Notes: generated from the sequence alone by a model not told the origin. 64,000 nucleotides of DNA from Pseudovibrio exalbescens (GCF_028737195.1 NZ_JAQZAJ010000004.1:310001-374000), one strand, 5' to 3'. Shown: positions 54,044 to 63,686, numbered from the stretch's first letter. Translations and numbers: made by a program.

Positions 54044-56719
54044 ATGCCGGTCAGTAATCGCGAAGAACTCGACGCCCTCGTCGCGCGCGTAAAAAAAGCA
54101 CAGAAAATCTACTCTGAGTACACTCAGGAACAGGTAGATGCGATCTTCCGTGCGGCCGCTCTTGCAGCAGCTGACAATCGTATTCCACTCTCACGCATGG
54201 CTGCTGAAGAAAGCGGCATGGGTGTGATGGAAGACAAGGTTATCAAGAACCAGTTCGCTTCCGAGTACATCTACAACAAGTACAAGGACGAAAAGACCTG
54301 CGGCATTCTTGAAGAAGACGAGACCTTTGGCACAATCACCATTGCTGAGCCAACCGGTCTGATCTGCGGTATCGTTCCAACCACGAACCCAACCTCCACC
54401 GCGATCTTCAAGGCGCTGATCAGCTTGAAGACCCGCAACGGCATTATCTTCAGCCCACACCCACGTGCAAAGAACGCCACCAACGAAGCAGCTCGCATCG
54501 TGCTTGAAGCAGCTATCAAGGCTGGCGCTCCGAAGGACATCATCGGCTGGATCGATACTCCTTCTGTTGAGCTGTCCAACGCACTCATGACCCACGACGA
54601 TATCAACCTGATCCTTGCAACTGGTGGCCCAGGCATGGTGAAGGCTGCCTACTCCTCCGGTAAGCCTGCTATCGGTGTTGGTGCTGGTAACACCCCTGTG
54701 GTTGTTGATGAGTTCGCCGACATCAAGCGCATGGTCGCCTCTGTACTAATGTCAAAGACCTTCGACAACGGCGTGATCTGTGCTTCTGAGCAGTCGGTCA
54801 TCGTTGTTGATGCGATCTACGAGCAGGTTAAAGAGCGCTTCTCATCCCACAAAGGCTACATTCTGAAGGGCAAGGAAGTTAAGGCCGTTAAGGACGTTCT
54901 GATGAAGAACGGTTCCCTGAACGCCGCTATTGTTGGCCAGCCAGCTCCTAAGATCGCTGAGATGGCAGGCGTGAAAGTTCCTGCGGACACCAAAATCCTT
55001 ATCTGTGAAGTGTCTGACACTTCCGATGCGGAGCCATTTGCACACGAGAAGCTGTCTCCAACATTGGCTATGTACCGCGCCAAGGACTACGACGAAGCCT
55101 TCACCAAGGCTGAGGCGCTGGTCGCTCTGGGTGGTATTGGTCATACTTCCGTTTATTACACCGACCAGGACCGTTGCAGCGATCGCGTCAAGGAATTCGG
55201 TAACCGCATGAAAACGGCCCGTATCCTGATCAACTCTCCTGCTTCTCACGGCGGTATTGGTGACCTCTACAACTTCTCTCTTGCTCCGTCACTGACGCTG
55301 GGCTGCGGCTCTTGGGGTGGTAACTCCATCTCCGAAAACGTTGGTCCGAAGCACTTGATCAACAAAAAGACCGTTGCAAAGAGAGCTGAAAACATGCTGT
55401 GGCACAAACTTCCAGAATCCATCTACTTCCGCCGTGGCTCCTTGCCAATCGCGCTGGAAGATCTGAAGGGTGCCAAGCGTGCGCTGATCGTAACCGATGG
55501 CTTCCTCTTCAAGAACGGTTACACCGATGAAACCGTAAAGACCTTGAAGAAGCTGGGTATGGAAACTGACGTGTTCTATGACGTCGAAGCCGACCCAACA
55601 CTGTCTATCGTGCGCAAGGGTGCTGAACTTTGTCACTCCTTCAAGCCAGACGTGATCGTCGCAATTGGCGGTGGTTCACCAATGGATGCCGCGAAGATCA
55701 TGTGGGTCATGTACGAACACCCAGATGTTGACTTCGCCGATCTTGCTCTGCGCTTCATGGATATCCGCAAGCGTATTTACAAGTTCCCGAAGATGGGCGT
55801 TAAGGCCAAGATGGTCGCGATCCCAACCACTTCTGGTACCGGTTCTGAAGTTACTCCGTTCGCGGTTGTCACCGATGACGAAACTGGCATCAAGTACCCA
55901 ATCGCCGACTACGAACTGACGCCAAACATGGCTATCGTTGATGCGAACTTGGTCATGAACATGCCGAAGTCCCTGACCGCGTTTGGTGGTATCGATGCGA
56001 TCACCCACGCAACCGAGGCGTACGTCTCTGTTCTGGCTAACGAGTACTCCGACGGCCAGGCTCTTCAGGCTCTGAAGCTGCTCAAGGAGAACTTGGTAGA
56101 ATCCTACGAAAAGGGTGCGGAGTCTCCAATCGCACGCGAAAAGGTACACAACGGCGCAACAATCGCTGGTGTTGCTTTCGCTAACTCCTTCTTGGGCGTC
56201 TGTCACTCCATCGCGCACAAGATCGGCTCTGCTTTCCACGTTCCTCACGGTCTGGCAAACGCAATGCTGATCTCCAACGTGATCCGCTACAACGCGAACG
56301 ACAACCCAGTTAAGCAGACTGCATTCTCACAGTATGCACGCCCAACTGCGAAGTGCCGTTACGCTGAAATTGCTGATCACCTGAAGCTGACCGCTGCTGG
56401 TGACTCCAACGACCAGAAGGTTGAAAAGCTGATCGCGTGGATTGAAAGCGTCAAGAAGGCTCTGGACATTCCAGCAGGCCTGAAGGACCTCGGCATCACG
56501 GAAGATCAGTTCAACGCCAAGTTCGACGAAGTTGCTGTTGAAGCATTCGACGACCAGTGCACCGGCGCAAACCCGCGCTTCCCACTGATCTCCGAAATCA
56601 AGCAGCTTCTGCTCGATGCCTACTACGGTCGCACCTTCGTTGAAGGCCGCACCGACGATGTAACCGATCTTGCCACTGAAAAGGCAAAGAAGGAAAAGGC
56701 TGCAACTGCAGCTGAATAA
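54044..56719 (+). CDS. adhE: Bifunctional acetaldehyde-CoA/alcohol dehydrogenase AdhE
   Basis: Reduces acetyl-CoA to acetaldehyde and then ethanol during fermentation. At 891 residues it has the same length as E. coli AdhE. The N-terminal aldehyde dehydrogenase domain (about 1-440) carries the catalytic Cys in NGVICASEQSV; the C-terminal iron-dependent alcohol dehydrogenase (about 460-870) has the iron ligands in SLTAFGGIDAITHATEAY and GVCHSIAHKIGSAFHVPHG (each shown only in part). The ATG at 54044 follows GGAGG; codons are strongly biased to a small set, which suggests high expression. Single gene with its own terminator, under an FNR-type box. Confidence 0.96.
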   Translation: MPVSNREELDALVARVKKAQKIYSEYTQEQVDAIFRAAALAAADNRIPLSRMAAEESGMGVMEDKVIKNQFASEYIYNKYKDEKTCGILEEDETFGTITIAEPTGLICGIVPTTNPTSTAIFKALISLKTRNGIIFSPHPRAKNATNEAARIVLEAAIKAGAPKDIIGWIDTPSVELSNALMTHDDINLILATGGPGMVKAAYSSGKPAIGVGAGNTPVVVDEFADIKRMVASVLMSKTFDNGVICASEQSVIVVDAIYEQVKERFSSHKGYILKGKEVKAVKDVLMKNGSLNAAIVGQPAPKIAEMAGVKVPADTKILICEVSDTSDAEPFAHEKLSPTLAMYRAKDYDEAFTKAEALVALGGIGHTSVYYTDQDRCSDRVKEFGNRMKTARILINSPASHGGIGDLYNFSLAPSLTLGCGSWGGNSISENVGPKHLINKKTVAKRAENMLWHKLPESIYFRRGSLPIALEDLKGAKRALIVTDGFLFKNGYTDETVKTLKKLGMETDVFYDVEADPTLSIVRKGAELCHSFKPDVIVAIGGGSPMDAAKIMWVMYEHPDVDFADLALRFMDIRKRIYKFPKMGVKAKMVAIPTTSGTGSEVTPFAVVTDDETGIKYPIADYELTPNMAIVDANLVMNMPKSLTAFGGIDAITHATEAYVSVLANEYSDGQALQALKLLKENLVESYEKGAESPIAREKVHNGATIAGVAFANSFLGVCHSIAHKIGSAFHVPHGLANAMLISNVIRYNANDNPVKQTAFSQYARPTAKCRYAEIADHLKLTAAGDSNDQKVEKLIAWIESVKKALDIPAGLKDLGITEDQFNAKFDEVAVEAFDDQCTGANPRFPLISEIKQLLLDAYYGRTFVEGRTDDVTDLATEKAKKEKAATAAE

Positions 56720-56742
56720 TCAAAAGTACCAAACATAGTGAG

Positions 56743-56778
56743 AAGGCCCGGAAGCAATCGCTTCCGGGCCTTTTTCTT
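56743..56778 (+). terminator. adhE terminator
   Basis: AAGGCCCGGAAG (56743-56754) pairs with CTTCCGGGCCTT (56761-56772), followed by TTTCTTTG. Confidence 0.87.
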
Positions 56779-56921
56779 TGCGCTATTGGTAGCGTCACAA
56801 GTGAGAGGTCGTAGGTTTCTTCTGTTGTTGTGTCCTGATGCCATGGATCCATTTAAGTGTCTCCAACACCTGTTTTCCTCCCGAATATGCAGGAGTGCTT
56901 GGATTTGTTGACGGAATAGGG

Positions 56922-56951
56922 TGATCCTTGCGATGTTTTGACGCGTAGCGA
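56922..56951 (+). promoter_or_regulatory. Sigma-E (ChrR-type) promoter before the DUF6134 operon
   Basis: TGATCC (56922-56927), an 18-base spacer and TAGCGA (56946-56951). The -35 element is exact and the spacer identical to the promoter of the sigma gene at 63657. It ends 28 bases before the start codon at 56980. Confidence 0.65.
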
Positions 56952-56979
56952 GAACAACAAAAACAGAGGGAATGCAATC

Positions 56980-57618
56980 ATGCCCAGCTACAGATCTGCT
57001 CTGATAGGTGCTCTTTTTGCCGGTGCTTTAAGTGCTGAGGCGCTCGCGGCCCCATCAAACATCAACTTCACAGTCGAGCGCGACGGCAAGCCTATTGGAA
57101 CGTACACAACGCGGTTTTCTGGTTCCGAGGCTAATCTGAACGTGAGTGTCGACATGCGCTTGCGCGCCCGCTTCCTTGGTATCCCTGTTTATCGTTTCAA
57201 CTACAGTGCAAACGAACGCTGGAGTAACGGCACCTTGCAAGCGTTGGAAGTCGACCTGAACAACAATGGTGAAAAAAAGGACCTTGCTGGGAAGCGACAG
57301 GGCAACAAGTTCGTGTGGACTGCCAATGGGGAGAACCGGAGTGTATCAGGTAACATATTCCCATCCAACCACTGGAACCCCGGCGTGCTCCAGCAGCGGC
57401 GTGTACTCAATACTTTGACCGGTAAGATCAGTAACGTCAGCATTCGCAACCGTGGCACGGAGCAGCTTCAGTGCGAAAATCGAACCATCAATGCAACCCG
57501 TTATCAGTACACTGGGCAAATCGATACCGAGGCGTGGTACGATAGCCGAGGGCGCTGGGTCGGGCTTAGATTCAAGGCGCAAGACGGTTCTACTATCTTC
57601 TTCAGGTGTAAGGGCTAG
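56980..57618 (+). CDS. Exported DUF6134-like protein
   Basis: A 212-residue protein with a signal peptide (about 1-23, ending ALAA) and a beta-rich mature part that begins INFTVERDGKPIGTY, as seen in DUF6134-type proteins. Two Cys occur late in the protein (about residues 163 and 210) and may form a disulfide. The ATG at 56980 follows AGAGGG. First gene of a three-gene operon behind a sigma-E-type promoter. Its function is unknown; the neighbours suggest a lipid or cell-envelope role. Confidence 0.7.
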   Translation: MPSYRSALIGALFAGALSAEALAAPSNINFTVERDGKPIGTYTTRFSGSEANLNVSVDMRLRARFLGIPVYRFNYSANERWSNGTLQALEVDLNNNGEKKDLAGKRQGNKFVWTANGENRSVSGNIFPSNHWNPGVLQQRRVLNTLTGKISNVSIRNRGTEQLQCENRTINATRYQYTGQIDTEAWYDSRGRWVGLRFKAQDGSTIFFRCKG

Positions 57619-57620
57619 GA

Positions 57621-58379
57621 ATGGCTGAACGGGTTCTACCTTGGCAATCAGCCTGGGTGCTGGGAGCGAGCTCCGGCATTGGTGCGGCAGTTGCACAGCA
57701 ATTGGGACGTGCTGGCGTCAAAGTCGCGGTCAGCGCGCGGAGTGTAGCAGCTCTTGATCAGTTGGCGGAGGAAGTTCAAGGGCTCGTTTCTGTACCGGTA
57801 GATGTCACCGATGAAGATAGTGTCCGGGCTTCCTTCGACAAAGTGTGCCGCGGAGTTGGTGTGCCTGAGCTGATAATCTATTGCGCGGCGGTCTATACCC
57901 CCGGTGGATTGAGCGTTCTCACAGCCGGTGAGGCCATGCGACATATGGACGTGAACTACGGTGGCGCTGTTCGCACGCTGCAAGCCGTGCTTCCCGCGAT
58001 GACGGAGCGCGGCAGCGGTGCAATCGGCATCGTCTCATCCTTGACCGGGTACGCAGGCCTACCGAATGCGTCGGTCTATGGTCCGACAAAAGCTGCTCTA
58101 ATCAGCCTGTGTGAAACGTTGAAGCCCGAACTTGATGCGGTCGGCATTCAGCTGTCCGTTATAAACCCCGGTTTCGTTCGCACTCCGCTAACTGACAAGA
58201 ACGAGTTTGAGATGCCGTTCATCATAGAGCCTGATGAGGCCGGTTCGTACATCATCAAAGGCATGCGCAAAGGCACGTTTGACATTGCATTCCCATGGCA
58301 AATGGCGCTGATCCTGCGTGTGCTAAGGCACCTTCCATATTCACTTTACTTCCGCATGATGAGGAGACTACTGCGCTAA
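57621..58379 (+). CDS. Short-chain dehydrogenase/reductase
   Basis: A 252-residue NAD(P)-dependent oxidoreductase with the Rossmann glycine motif GASSGIG at about 15-21, the NAAV-like CAAV block, Ser near residue 140 and the catalytic pair Tyr153/Lys157 (VYGPTK). The end of the protein is basic and hydrophobic and may touch the membrane. It starts two bases after the DUF6134 gene and its stop overlaps the next start (TAATG). SDR genes are regular members of RpoE/ChrR-type lipid clusters. Confidence 0.88.
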   Translation: MAERVLPWQSAWVLGASSGIGAAVAQQLGRAGVKVAVSARSVAALDQLAEEVQGLVSVPVDVTDEDSVRASFDKVCRGVGVPELIIYCAAVYTPGGLSVLTAGEAMRHMDVNYGGAVRTLQAVLPAMTERGSGAIGIVSSLTGYAGLPNASVYGPTKAALISLCETLKPELDAVGIQLSVINPGFVRTPLTDKNEFEMPFIIEPDEAGSYIIKGMRKGTFDIAFPWQMALILRVLRHLPYSLYFRMMRRLLR

Positions 58380-58828
58380 TGGCACGCACTGAGGAACTAC
58401 AAAGTGCAGAGGAAACGGCTCTCGCATACGCAAAATTCTTCGAAACGGTCTCGCCAGAAAACATAGATGCGGTTCACGGAATGATCTCCGACGACGTTCA
58501 TTTCATTGACCCGTTCAATGATGTTCGTGGCCGGGACATGGTCGAAAAGATCCTGCATCGGATGTTCCATGATGTTCAACAACCGAAGTTTCAGATCCTC
58601 GATCTCGCATGGTCCAATGGGCTTTGCTTCATGCGTTGGGATTTCACGTGCCACCAGAAGCGCCTGGGTGATTGGGGTGTGCGCGGCATGACCGAGCTAC
58701 ACTTTGATGCGCAGGGGCGTATCTCTGCCCACTATGACTATTGGGATGCGAGCACCCACTTTTATACCCGCATCCCGGTAATCGGCAGCATGATACGTTG
58801 GGTCAAGAAACGCGCATCCATCAGTTAG
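58379..58828 (+). CDS. NTF2-like (SnoaL-type) protein of the sigma-E operon
   Basis: A 149-residue nuclear-transport-factor-2-like protein. Typical blocks are AYAKFFETVSPENI..DDVHFIDPFNDVRGRD near the start, and WDFTCHQKR and HYDYWDAS in the sheet. Start at 58379 is inside the previous stop codon (TAATG) and follows GAGGAG. A longer frame opened at 58295 overlaps the SDR gene and is rejected. The 3' end overlaps the convergent transporter gene by four bases. Confidence 0.82.
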   Translation: MARTEELQSAEETALAYAKFFETVSPENIDAVHGMISDDVHFIDPFNDVRGRDMVEKILHRMFHDVQQPKFQILDLAWSNGLCFMRWDFTCHQKRLGDWGVRGMTELHFDAQGRISAHYDYWDASTHFYTRIPVIGSMIRWVKKRASIS

Positions 58829-60180
58829 GCGCGTTCTCTGACTTCCAGCCGACGCTGTATGGACCGGTGCGCTTTCGTCGTGATCGGGAACCTCCACATC
58901 AGCCACAATACTCCCATTTTCAATGATACAGGCAACAATGCGTAGATCACAGCCAGTGCTGTCAACGCTTCTGGGGTGTTATCAGCGCCCGGCGTAAAGC
59001 CCAGAGCGCCAACAAGAGGTAGGCAAAAGCCCGCTGCCAGTGCCAGCGAAAGTTTCGCGACCAGCGTCCACGACGAATAGAGGATGCCCCGACGTTTGCG
59101 CTTTGTTTGTAGCTCGTCCCAATCTGTCACGTCGGCGAACAGGGAGGCGGGCAAAGCAAGGTCAGCTCCAAGGCACACCCCAGTAATCACGCAGATAATT
59201 CCGAACTCCAGCACTGCACCTTCTGGCAGAAATGGCACAGTGGTGAAGGTCACGGACACAATAATGATTGAGCATAGCCATAGCCTTGCTTTGTCAAAGT
59301 GCTTGCTTAGCACCAGCCAGATCGGCAGCCCTGCGATCGCGCAAAAGAAATAGAGAAAAATCAGCAGGTTTTTTTGCTGGTCCGTGGTCTTGAGCGCATC
59401 TGACAGGAAAAACGGAAACAAAACCGTCCCTGTTCCGTTCGCCAGGCCATTAAAGAACCACGCAGACAAAATGACCACGAACGGGGTGTTGCCTTTCAAA
59501 CTGGCGAAGAAACCACGCCATTGCGCCTCCGTCTGATGGACAGGAGCGGGCGGAACATGTTCATCCTCTTGGACCACTGCGAGCAGCATGGTTATTGTTA
59601 TAGCGCCGGTCACAATTGTGATGATGGCTATGGCAAAGAACTGATCCTCGGTTACAACACCCGCAGCCTTGAGAACGACTGGTAACGCGCTGGCAAGAAC
59701 AATGCCTGCCAGAGTTGCCGCTTCGCGAGCTGAGGCAAAGCGGGTTCGTTCATATGCATCCCGGGCAAGCTCCGCGCCCAGTGCATTGTAGGGGATGGAG
59801 AAAAACGTCCACCCCACATATAGCGCACATAGGAACAAGGCGAGTTGGAAGAGGGTGGTATCCGCAGACGGAAGCGATAAAACGATAAGCGCTGGTGCAG
59901 CAAAAAGACCGCCGAGCAACATCCATGGTTTTCTACGGCCCCAGCGTGTGGGGACTGTGTCCATCAGCCAGCCCACAGCAGGGTCTGTTGCCATGTCCAG
60001 CAAACGGGCAATGAGAAGGGCGAGGCCAATGCTCGCCAAACTCAATGTTGTTGCGGTCGCATAGTATTGCGGAAGAAGGACAAGCACCGGGAGGGTTGGC
60101 AGCGCGGTGGCCAACCCCGGCAATGCATAGAGGGTAAGATCTCGCCTAGAACGCACGGACCACCTTGTAGAAGCCGACAT
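58825..60180 (-). CDS. MFS transporter of the GPH (MelB-like) type
   Basis: A 451-residue membrane protein with about twelve helices and the sugar/cation symporter (GPH) layout. DPAVGWLMDTVPTRWGRRKPW in the first loop is the family's signature block. Start at the ATG 60180 is 35 bases inside the CFA synthase gene, so the two are coupled; the frame is open further upstream within that gene. In clusters with CFA synthase and sigma-E genes such transporters are proposed to act on a lipid or lipid precursor rather than a sugar; that is an inference. Confidence 0.8.
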   Translation of the reverse strand: MSASTRWSVRSRRDLTLYALPGLATALPTLPVLVLLPQYYATATTLSLASIGLALLIARLLDMATDPAVGWLMDTVPTRWGRRKPWMLLGGLFAAPALIVLSLPSADTTLFQLALFLCALYVGWTFFSIPYNALGAELARDAYERTRFASAREAATLAGIVLASALPVVLKAAGVVTEDQFFAIAIITIVTGAITITMLLAVVQEDEHVPPAPVHQTEAQWRGFFASLKGNTPFVVILSAWFFNGLANGTGTVLFPFFLSDALKTTDQQKNLLIFLYFFCAIAGLPIWLVLSKHFDKARLWLCSIIIVSVTFTTVPFLPEGAVLEFGIICVITGVCLGADLALPASLFADVTDWDELQTKRKRRGILYSSWTLVAKLSLALAAGFCLPLVGALGFTPGADNTPEALTALAVIYALLPVSLKMGVLWLMWRFPITTKAHRSIQRRLEVRERA

Positions 60181-61393
60181 CAATCGACTTCGCCTTGAAA
60201 CCGGCCTCGCAGTAGGCAAGGTAGTATTGCCACATCCGTTTGAAGCGCTCATCGAAATCCATTGAGGAAATACGAGGCCAAGCCGCCATGAAGCTTTCGT
60301 TCCATTTGGCGAGGGTACGGGCATAGTCGTGCCCAAAATACTCCTCATGGACCAATTTCAGGCCACATCGGCTGATGATGTCCTTCAGGATCGATGGGCT
60401 GGGAAGCATGCCTCCTGGGAAAATGTACTTCTGGATGAAGTCAACGCTCTTGCTGTACTGCTCGTAGCGGGCATCTTCGATTACGATCGCCTGAATGACC
60501 GCCGAACCTTTTTCGGTGAGACGATCGCGGATGATGGAACAGTAGTGGTCCCAGTTGTCTTTTCCGACCGCCTCAATCATCTCGATCGAAACGATGTGGT
60601 CATAGCTTCCTTCGGTGTCTCGGTAGTCCCGAAGCTCAAACTTCGCATTGTCAGAAAACCCCTTAGACAGGCTTCGCTGCCGGGCGTAATTCAGCTGCTC
60701 ATTTGAAAGCGTTATACCGTGAACGTGAGCTCCACGCTGCGCTGCAGTTTCGGCAAAGCCACCCCAACCGCAACCAATCTCAAGAATGCGATGCCCCGTC
60801 GTTGCACCTGCCAGATCCAGAACCCGGTCGTTTTTTTGTCTCTGGGCAACTTCAAGCGGCATCTGTCCATCGTAGTTGTAGGCAGAGGAGTAGGTCATGC
60901 TCGGATCCAGCCATTGTTCATAAAAGGCATTTCCGAGGTCATAGTGGAACGCGATGTTTCGCTTGCTGCCGCGCTTTGTGTTGGAGTTCATCCAATGCAT
61001 GATGCGGTTGAGCCATCGCGTGGTGGTTCCCTTTAAGTGGATGCCACGGAAGCTCTTGGTGTTGATCAGGAAGAGCTCAAATAGGTCTGTCAGGTCAGAG
61101 CAGCTCCAATCCCCTTCCATATAGCATTCAGCCAACGCAAGGTGCCCACCAAGGGCAAGGCGTCGGAAAGTACGCTCGTTGTGAATGCGGACCTCAACAC
61201 TGGGAGCATTGGTGCTCTTCACACCAAACTCGGCGCGGTTTCCTTCAGGAAAAACGAGTGTGAGGTGGCCTCGCTCCAGATGCCGCAGCACTGCAACGAT
61301 CATCCGACGCCAGAGGTTCATTGTTGGGAGGCGGCCGTGAGATTTCTTTGTTTCAGCGGAGGTTACGGCGACACGGTTCTCATCAATGCTCAT
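60146..61393 (-). CDS. Cyclopropane-fatty-acyl-phospholipid synthase family methyltransferase
   Basis: A 415-residue SAM-dependent enzyme that modifies unsaturated acyl chains of membrane lipids by methylene or methyl transfer. SAM motif I is in ILEIGCGWGGFAE (about residue 196-208), the acyl/lipid-facing N-terminal domain precedes it, and SIEMIEAVG lies in the catalytic half. CFA-like proteins of this group in Rhodobacter belong to the RpoE/ChrR regulon. Whether it makes cyclopropane or another branched product cannot be told. Its start overlaps the DUF1365 stop by four bases. Confidence 0.87.
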   Translation of the reverse strand: MSIDENRVAVTSAETKKSHGRLPTMNLWRRMIVAVLRHLERGHLTLVFPEGNRAEFGVKSTNAPSVEVRIHNERTFRRLALGGHLALAECYMEGDWSCSDLTDLFELFLINTKSFRGIHLKGTTTRWLNRIMHWMNSNTKRGSKRNIAFHYDLGNAFYEQWLDPSMTYSSAYNYDGQMPLEVAQRQKNDRVLDLAGATTGHRILEIGCGWGGFAETAAQRGAHVHGITLSNEQLNYARQRSLSKGFSDNAKFELRDYRDTEGSYDHIVSIEMIEAVGKDNWDHYCSIIRDRLTEKGSAVIQAIVIEDARYEQYSKSVDFIQKYIFPGGMLPSPSILKDIISRCGLKLVHEEYFGHDYARTLAKWNESFMAAWPRISSMDFDERFKRMWQYYLAYCEAGFKAKSIDVGFYKVVRAF

Positions 61394-62223
61394 TGGACTT
61401 CCTTGCCGTATGTTACTGTTTCTGATGACATTTTAGTTACAAGACGAGCCGGCGGTTCGGGCCTTGGCTGAAGTTTGGCTCCCTTTGCCCACATCTTGAG
61501 AGCCTCCCAATGAATGCCAGCCAGTATTTTGAAGCCACCCTGAAAATATCGTAGGGCGAACCATAGCAGTTTGCCTGACGTCAGCTTTTGCCTCTGACCT
61601 CTGAAGGCAGCTGTCAGCATGGGACCGTTTCTGTCGGTCTGACGGATTACCACGGAAACGCTTTCATCTGGTTTGCGCACCTTGAAGTGGTAGGTGCACT
61701 CCATATGAATGAAAGGTGATACATAGAAGTTCTTGTCGCAGGAGTGGTCGTAGGCCACCTGATCCTGCTCCACCTCGGTGAGGTAGTGATGCCACTCTCC
61801 GAAGGTGTTGCGGACTTGATACAAAATGGCTCGCAACTTTCCATCGACGTCGTGACAATAGAAGATCGATAGCGGATTGAAGGCATGGCCAAGGAAGCGC
61901 GGATAGGCGAGCAGATCAATCCGGCCGGCCTGGAAATGAAGGCCGTTTTCGATCAGGAGTTTCTCAACGAAGCCACGTATCGACGCCTCTCCAGCCTCCA
62001 TGTGATCGCGCTCGCAGAAGCTGAAAAGGTTCCACCTGTTGACCGAAAAAAGACGGCTTACCTGATTTAGCTCCTCCAGGCGGTCTACATCTGTAAGTAG
62101 AGAGAATACTTTGTATTTCAGGCTATGGTTCAGGTCTTGGTGACGGGTATGCACGACATCACCCAGATAGAAAGCTGCTGGCTCTGTTGTCGGAGCAGCT
62201 GCTGCCGCTGTGAAAGCTGCCAT
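61390..62223 (-). CDS. DUF1365 protein
   Basis: A 277-residue protein of the DUF1365 family, regularly encoded next to CFA synthase and an NAD/FAD-binding amine-oxidase-like protein. The diagnostic blocks are FYLGDVVHTRH at the N terminus, HFQAGRIDLLAYPRFLGHAF..NPLSIFYCHD in the middle (shown in parts), and YVSPFIHMECTYHF. No transmembrane segment of note. Function unknown; membrane-lipid modification is inferred from its constant neighbours. Four-base overlap with CFA synthase and five bases after the flavoprotein gene. Confidence 0.87.
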   Translation of the reverse strand: MAAFTAAAAAPTTEPAAFYLGDVVHTRHQDLNHSLKYKVFSLLTDVDRLEELNQVSRLFSVNRWNLFSFCERDHMEAGEASIRGFVEKLLIENGLHFQAGRIDLLAYPRFLGHAFNPLSIFYCHDVDGKLRAILYQVRNTFGEWHHYLTEVEQDQVAYDHSCDKNFYVSPFIHMECTYHFKVRKPDESVSVVIRQTDRNGPMLTAAFRGQRQKLTSGKLLWFALRYFQGGFKILAGIHWEALKMWAKGAKLQPRPEPPARLVTKMSSETVTYGKEVQ

Positions 62224-62228
62224 TGCTT

Positions 62229-63572
62229 CTACTCCGCCGCCTGCCGATCCGTTGCAGATATCCCTGCTTGCACCAGTGGGATGCGGCCAGACTCGTTTTC
62301 AACATTCCACGGACGGCGTACGTTCCCCAACGCCTCAGCCACAGCCAATCCTGACTGCAACCCGTCTTCGTGGAACCCATGTCCAAAATAAGCGCCGCAG
62401 AACCATGTGCGGTTGTGGCCCTGCAGTTCCCAAAGGCTAGATTGAGCTTTGAGCGCGTTGCTGTCAAACACGGGGTGGCTGTAAACCATGCTGCGCAAGA
62501 TAGTGCCTTCAGCGGGCTGGTGAGTAGGGTTCAGCGTAACGAAAAGATCCTTGCTCACGTTTAGGTTCTGCAACCGATTCATCCAGTAGGTAACGCAGAG
62601 GCTGGTCTCGCCTTCCTCCTCGGTCTTGAGGTAGTTCCAGCTTGCCCAAGCTTTGCGTGTTTTCGGCATCAGGCTCTTATCAGTGTGCAGTAGCGCAATA
62701 TTCTTCTGGTAGTGGATCGAGCCCAAAAGCGCGCGTTCTTGGTCACTGGCGCCAAGGCTTCCGCTTTCGAGGATGCGAAGGGCCTGGTCTGAATGCGCCG
62801 CTATGACAACATGATCATAGCGCTGGCTGTCCCCGTTGCGGTCAACGATCTCAACGAAACCTGGCAATCTGTTCAGCTGAGTGATTGCCGTGTTCAGTTC
62901 GATGGAGCCGGAAATTTCTTCGGCAATCTTTGAGATGTAATTTTTCGAGCCTCCGGCTACCGTTCGCCACTTCGGGCGATCGCGGAACTGGATCAATCCA
63001 TGGTTTTGACAAAAACCTATGAAGCTTTGAAACGGGAACGCCATCATCCGTTCCGCTGGCATGGACCAAATGGCCGCCCCCATTGGAATGAGATGATCAT
63101 GGATAAACCCTTCGGAGTAGCGCTGCTCATTCAAATAAGACCGTAGGGTGTAGTCTGGCGGCAGCCTTTCTGCATCCGCTGCTGCGTTGTCATAGAAGCG
63201 TTTGATGTCTTTCAACATGCTCCAGAAACGGAGGCTGAAGAGGTTTTTCCGTTGCGCAAACAGTCCATTAAAACCGCAGCCAGAATACTCATAGGCGCCT
63301 TGCTGTGCGGAAATAGCGAAGGACATGTCAGAAGCGTCTGTTGCTACCCCCATGTGGTCGAAGAAGGCTGTTAGGTTGGGGTAGGTCCGTTCATTATAAA
63401 CTATGAACCCAGTATCGACGTCCACTCTCTCGCCATCGACCGCCACACTTTGCGTATTGGAGTGCCCGCCTAAACGGTCATCCTTCTCGTAAAGAGTGAC
63501 GTGATGGGCTTTGGAGAGTAGCCACGCTGCTGATAGACCCGAAATACCAGACCCGATAACCGCAATCTTCAT
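62229..63572 (-). CDS. FAD-dependent amine-oxidase-like flavoprotein
   Basis: A 447-residue flavoprotein with the dinucleotide-binding motif GSGISGLSAAWLL at residues 7-19 and the second FAD contact RLGGHSNT at about 37-44. It belongs to the NAD/FAD-binding group related to carotenoid desaturases and amine oxidases. It heads the minus-strand operon with DUF1365, CFA synthase and the MFS gene. A TGATCC-type promoter lies 31 bases before the start. A desaturase or lipid oxidase role is likely but unproven. Confidence 0.87.
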   Translation of the reverse strand: MKIAVIGSGISGLSAAWLLSKAHHVTLYEKDDRLGGHSNTQSVAVDGERVDVDTGFIVYNERTYPNLTAFFDHMGVATDASDMSFAISAQQGAYEYSGCGFNGLFAQRKNLFSLRFWSMLKDIKRFYDNAAADAERLPPDYTLRSYLNEQRYSEGFIHDHLIPMGAAIWSMPAERMMAFPFQSFIGFCQNHGLIQFRDRPKWRTVAGGSKNYISKIAEEISGSIELNTAITQLNRLPGFVEIVDRNGDSQRYDHVVIAAHSDQALRILESGSLGASDQERALLGSIHYQKNIALLHTDKSLMPKTRKAWASWNYLKTEEEGETSLCVTYWMNRLQNLNVSKDLFVTLNPTHQPAEGTILRSMVYSHPVFDSNALKAQSSLWELQGHNRTWFCGAYFGHGFHEDGLQSGLAVAEALGNVRRPWNVENESGRIPLVQAGISATDRQAAE

Positions 63573-63602
63573 TAAGACTTGTTCCCTGATTTCAATCTGT
63601 TA

Positions 63603-63632
63603 TTCGTATGTGGGTTAACGCGTATTGGATCA
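63603..63632 (-). promoter_or_regulatory. Sigma-E-type promoter of the flavoprotein operon
   Basis: On the minus strand: TGATCC (63632-63627), 18-base spacer, TACGAA (63608-63603). The -35 element and spacer equal those of the divergent sigma-gene promoter; the -10 element differs in the middle bases. Confidence 0.6.
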
Positions 63633-63656
63633 CATGAACGCTTCAGTCTTGTTTAG

Positions 63657-63686
63657 TGATCCAGTGGGCTCTGTCACACGTAAGTA
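63657..63686 (+). promoter_or_regulatory. Autoregulatory sigma-E promoter
   Basis: TGATCC (63657-63662), 18-base spacer and TAAGTA (63681-63686). This agrees with the RpoE promoter of Rhodobacter sphaeroides (TGATCC - N18 - TAAG) as I recall it. It reads into the ECF sigma gene below, so the sigma factor most likely drives its own gene. Confidence 0.8.
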
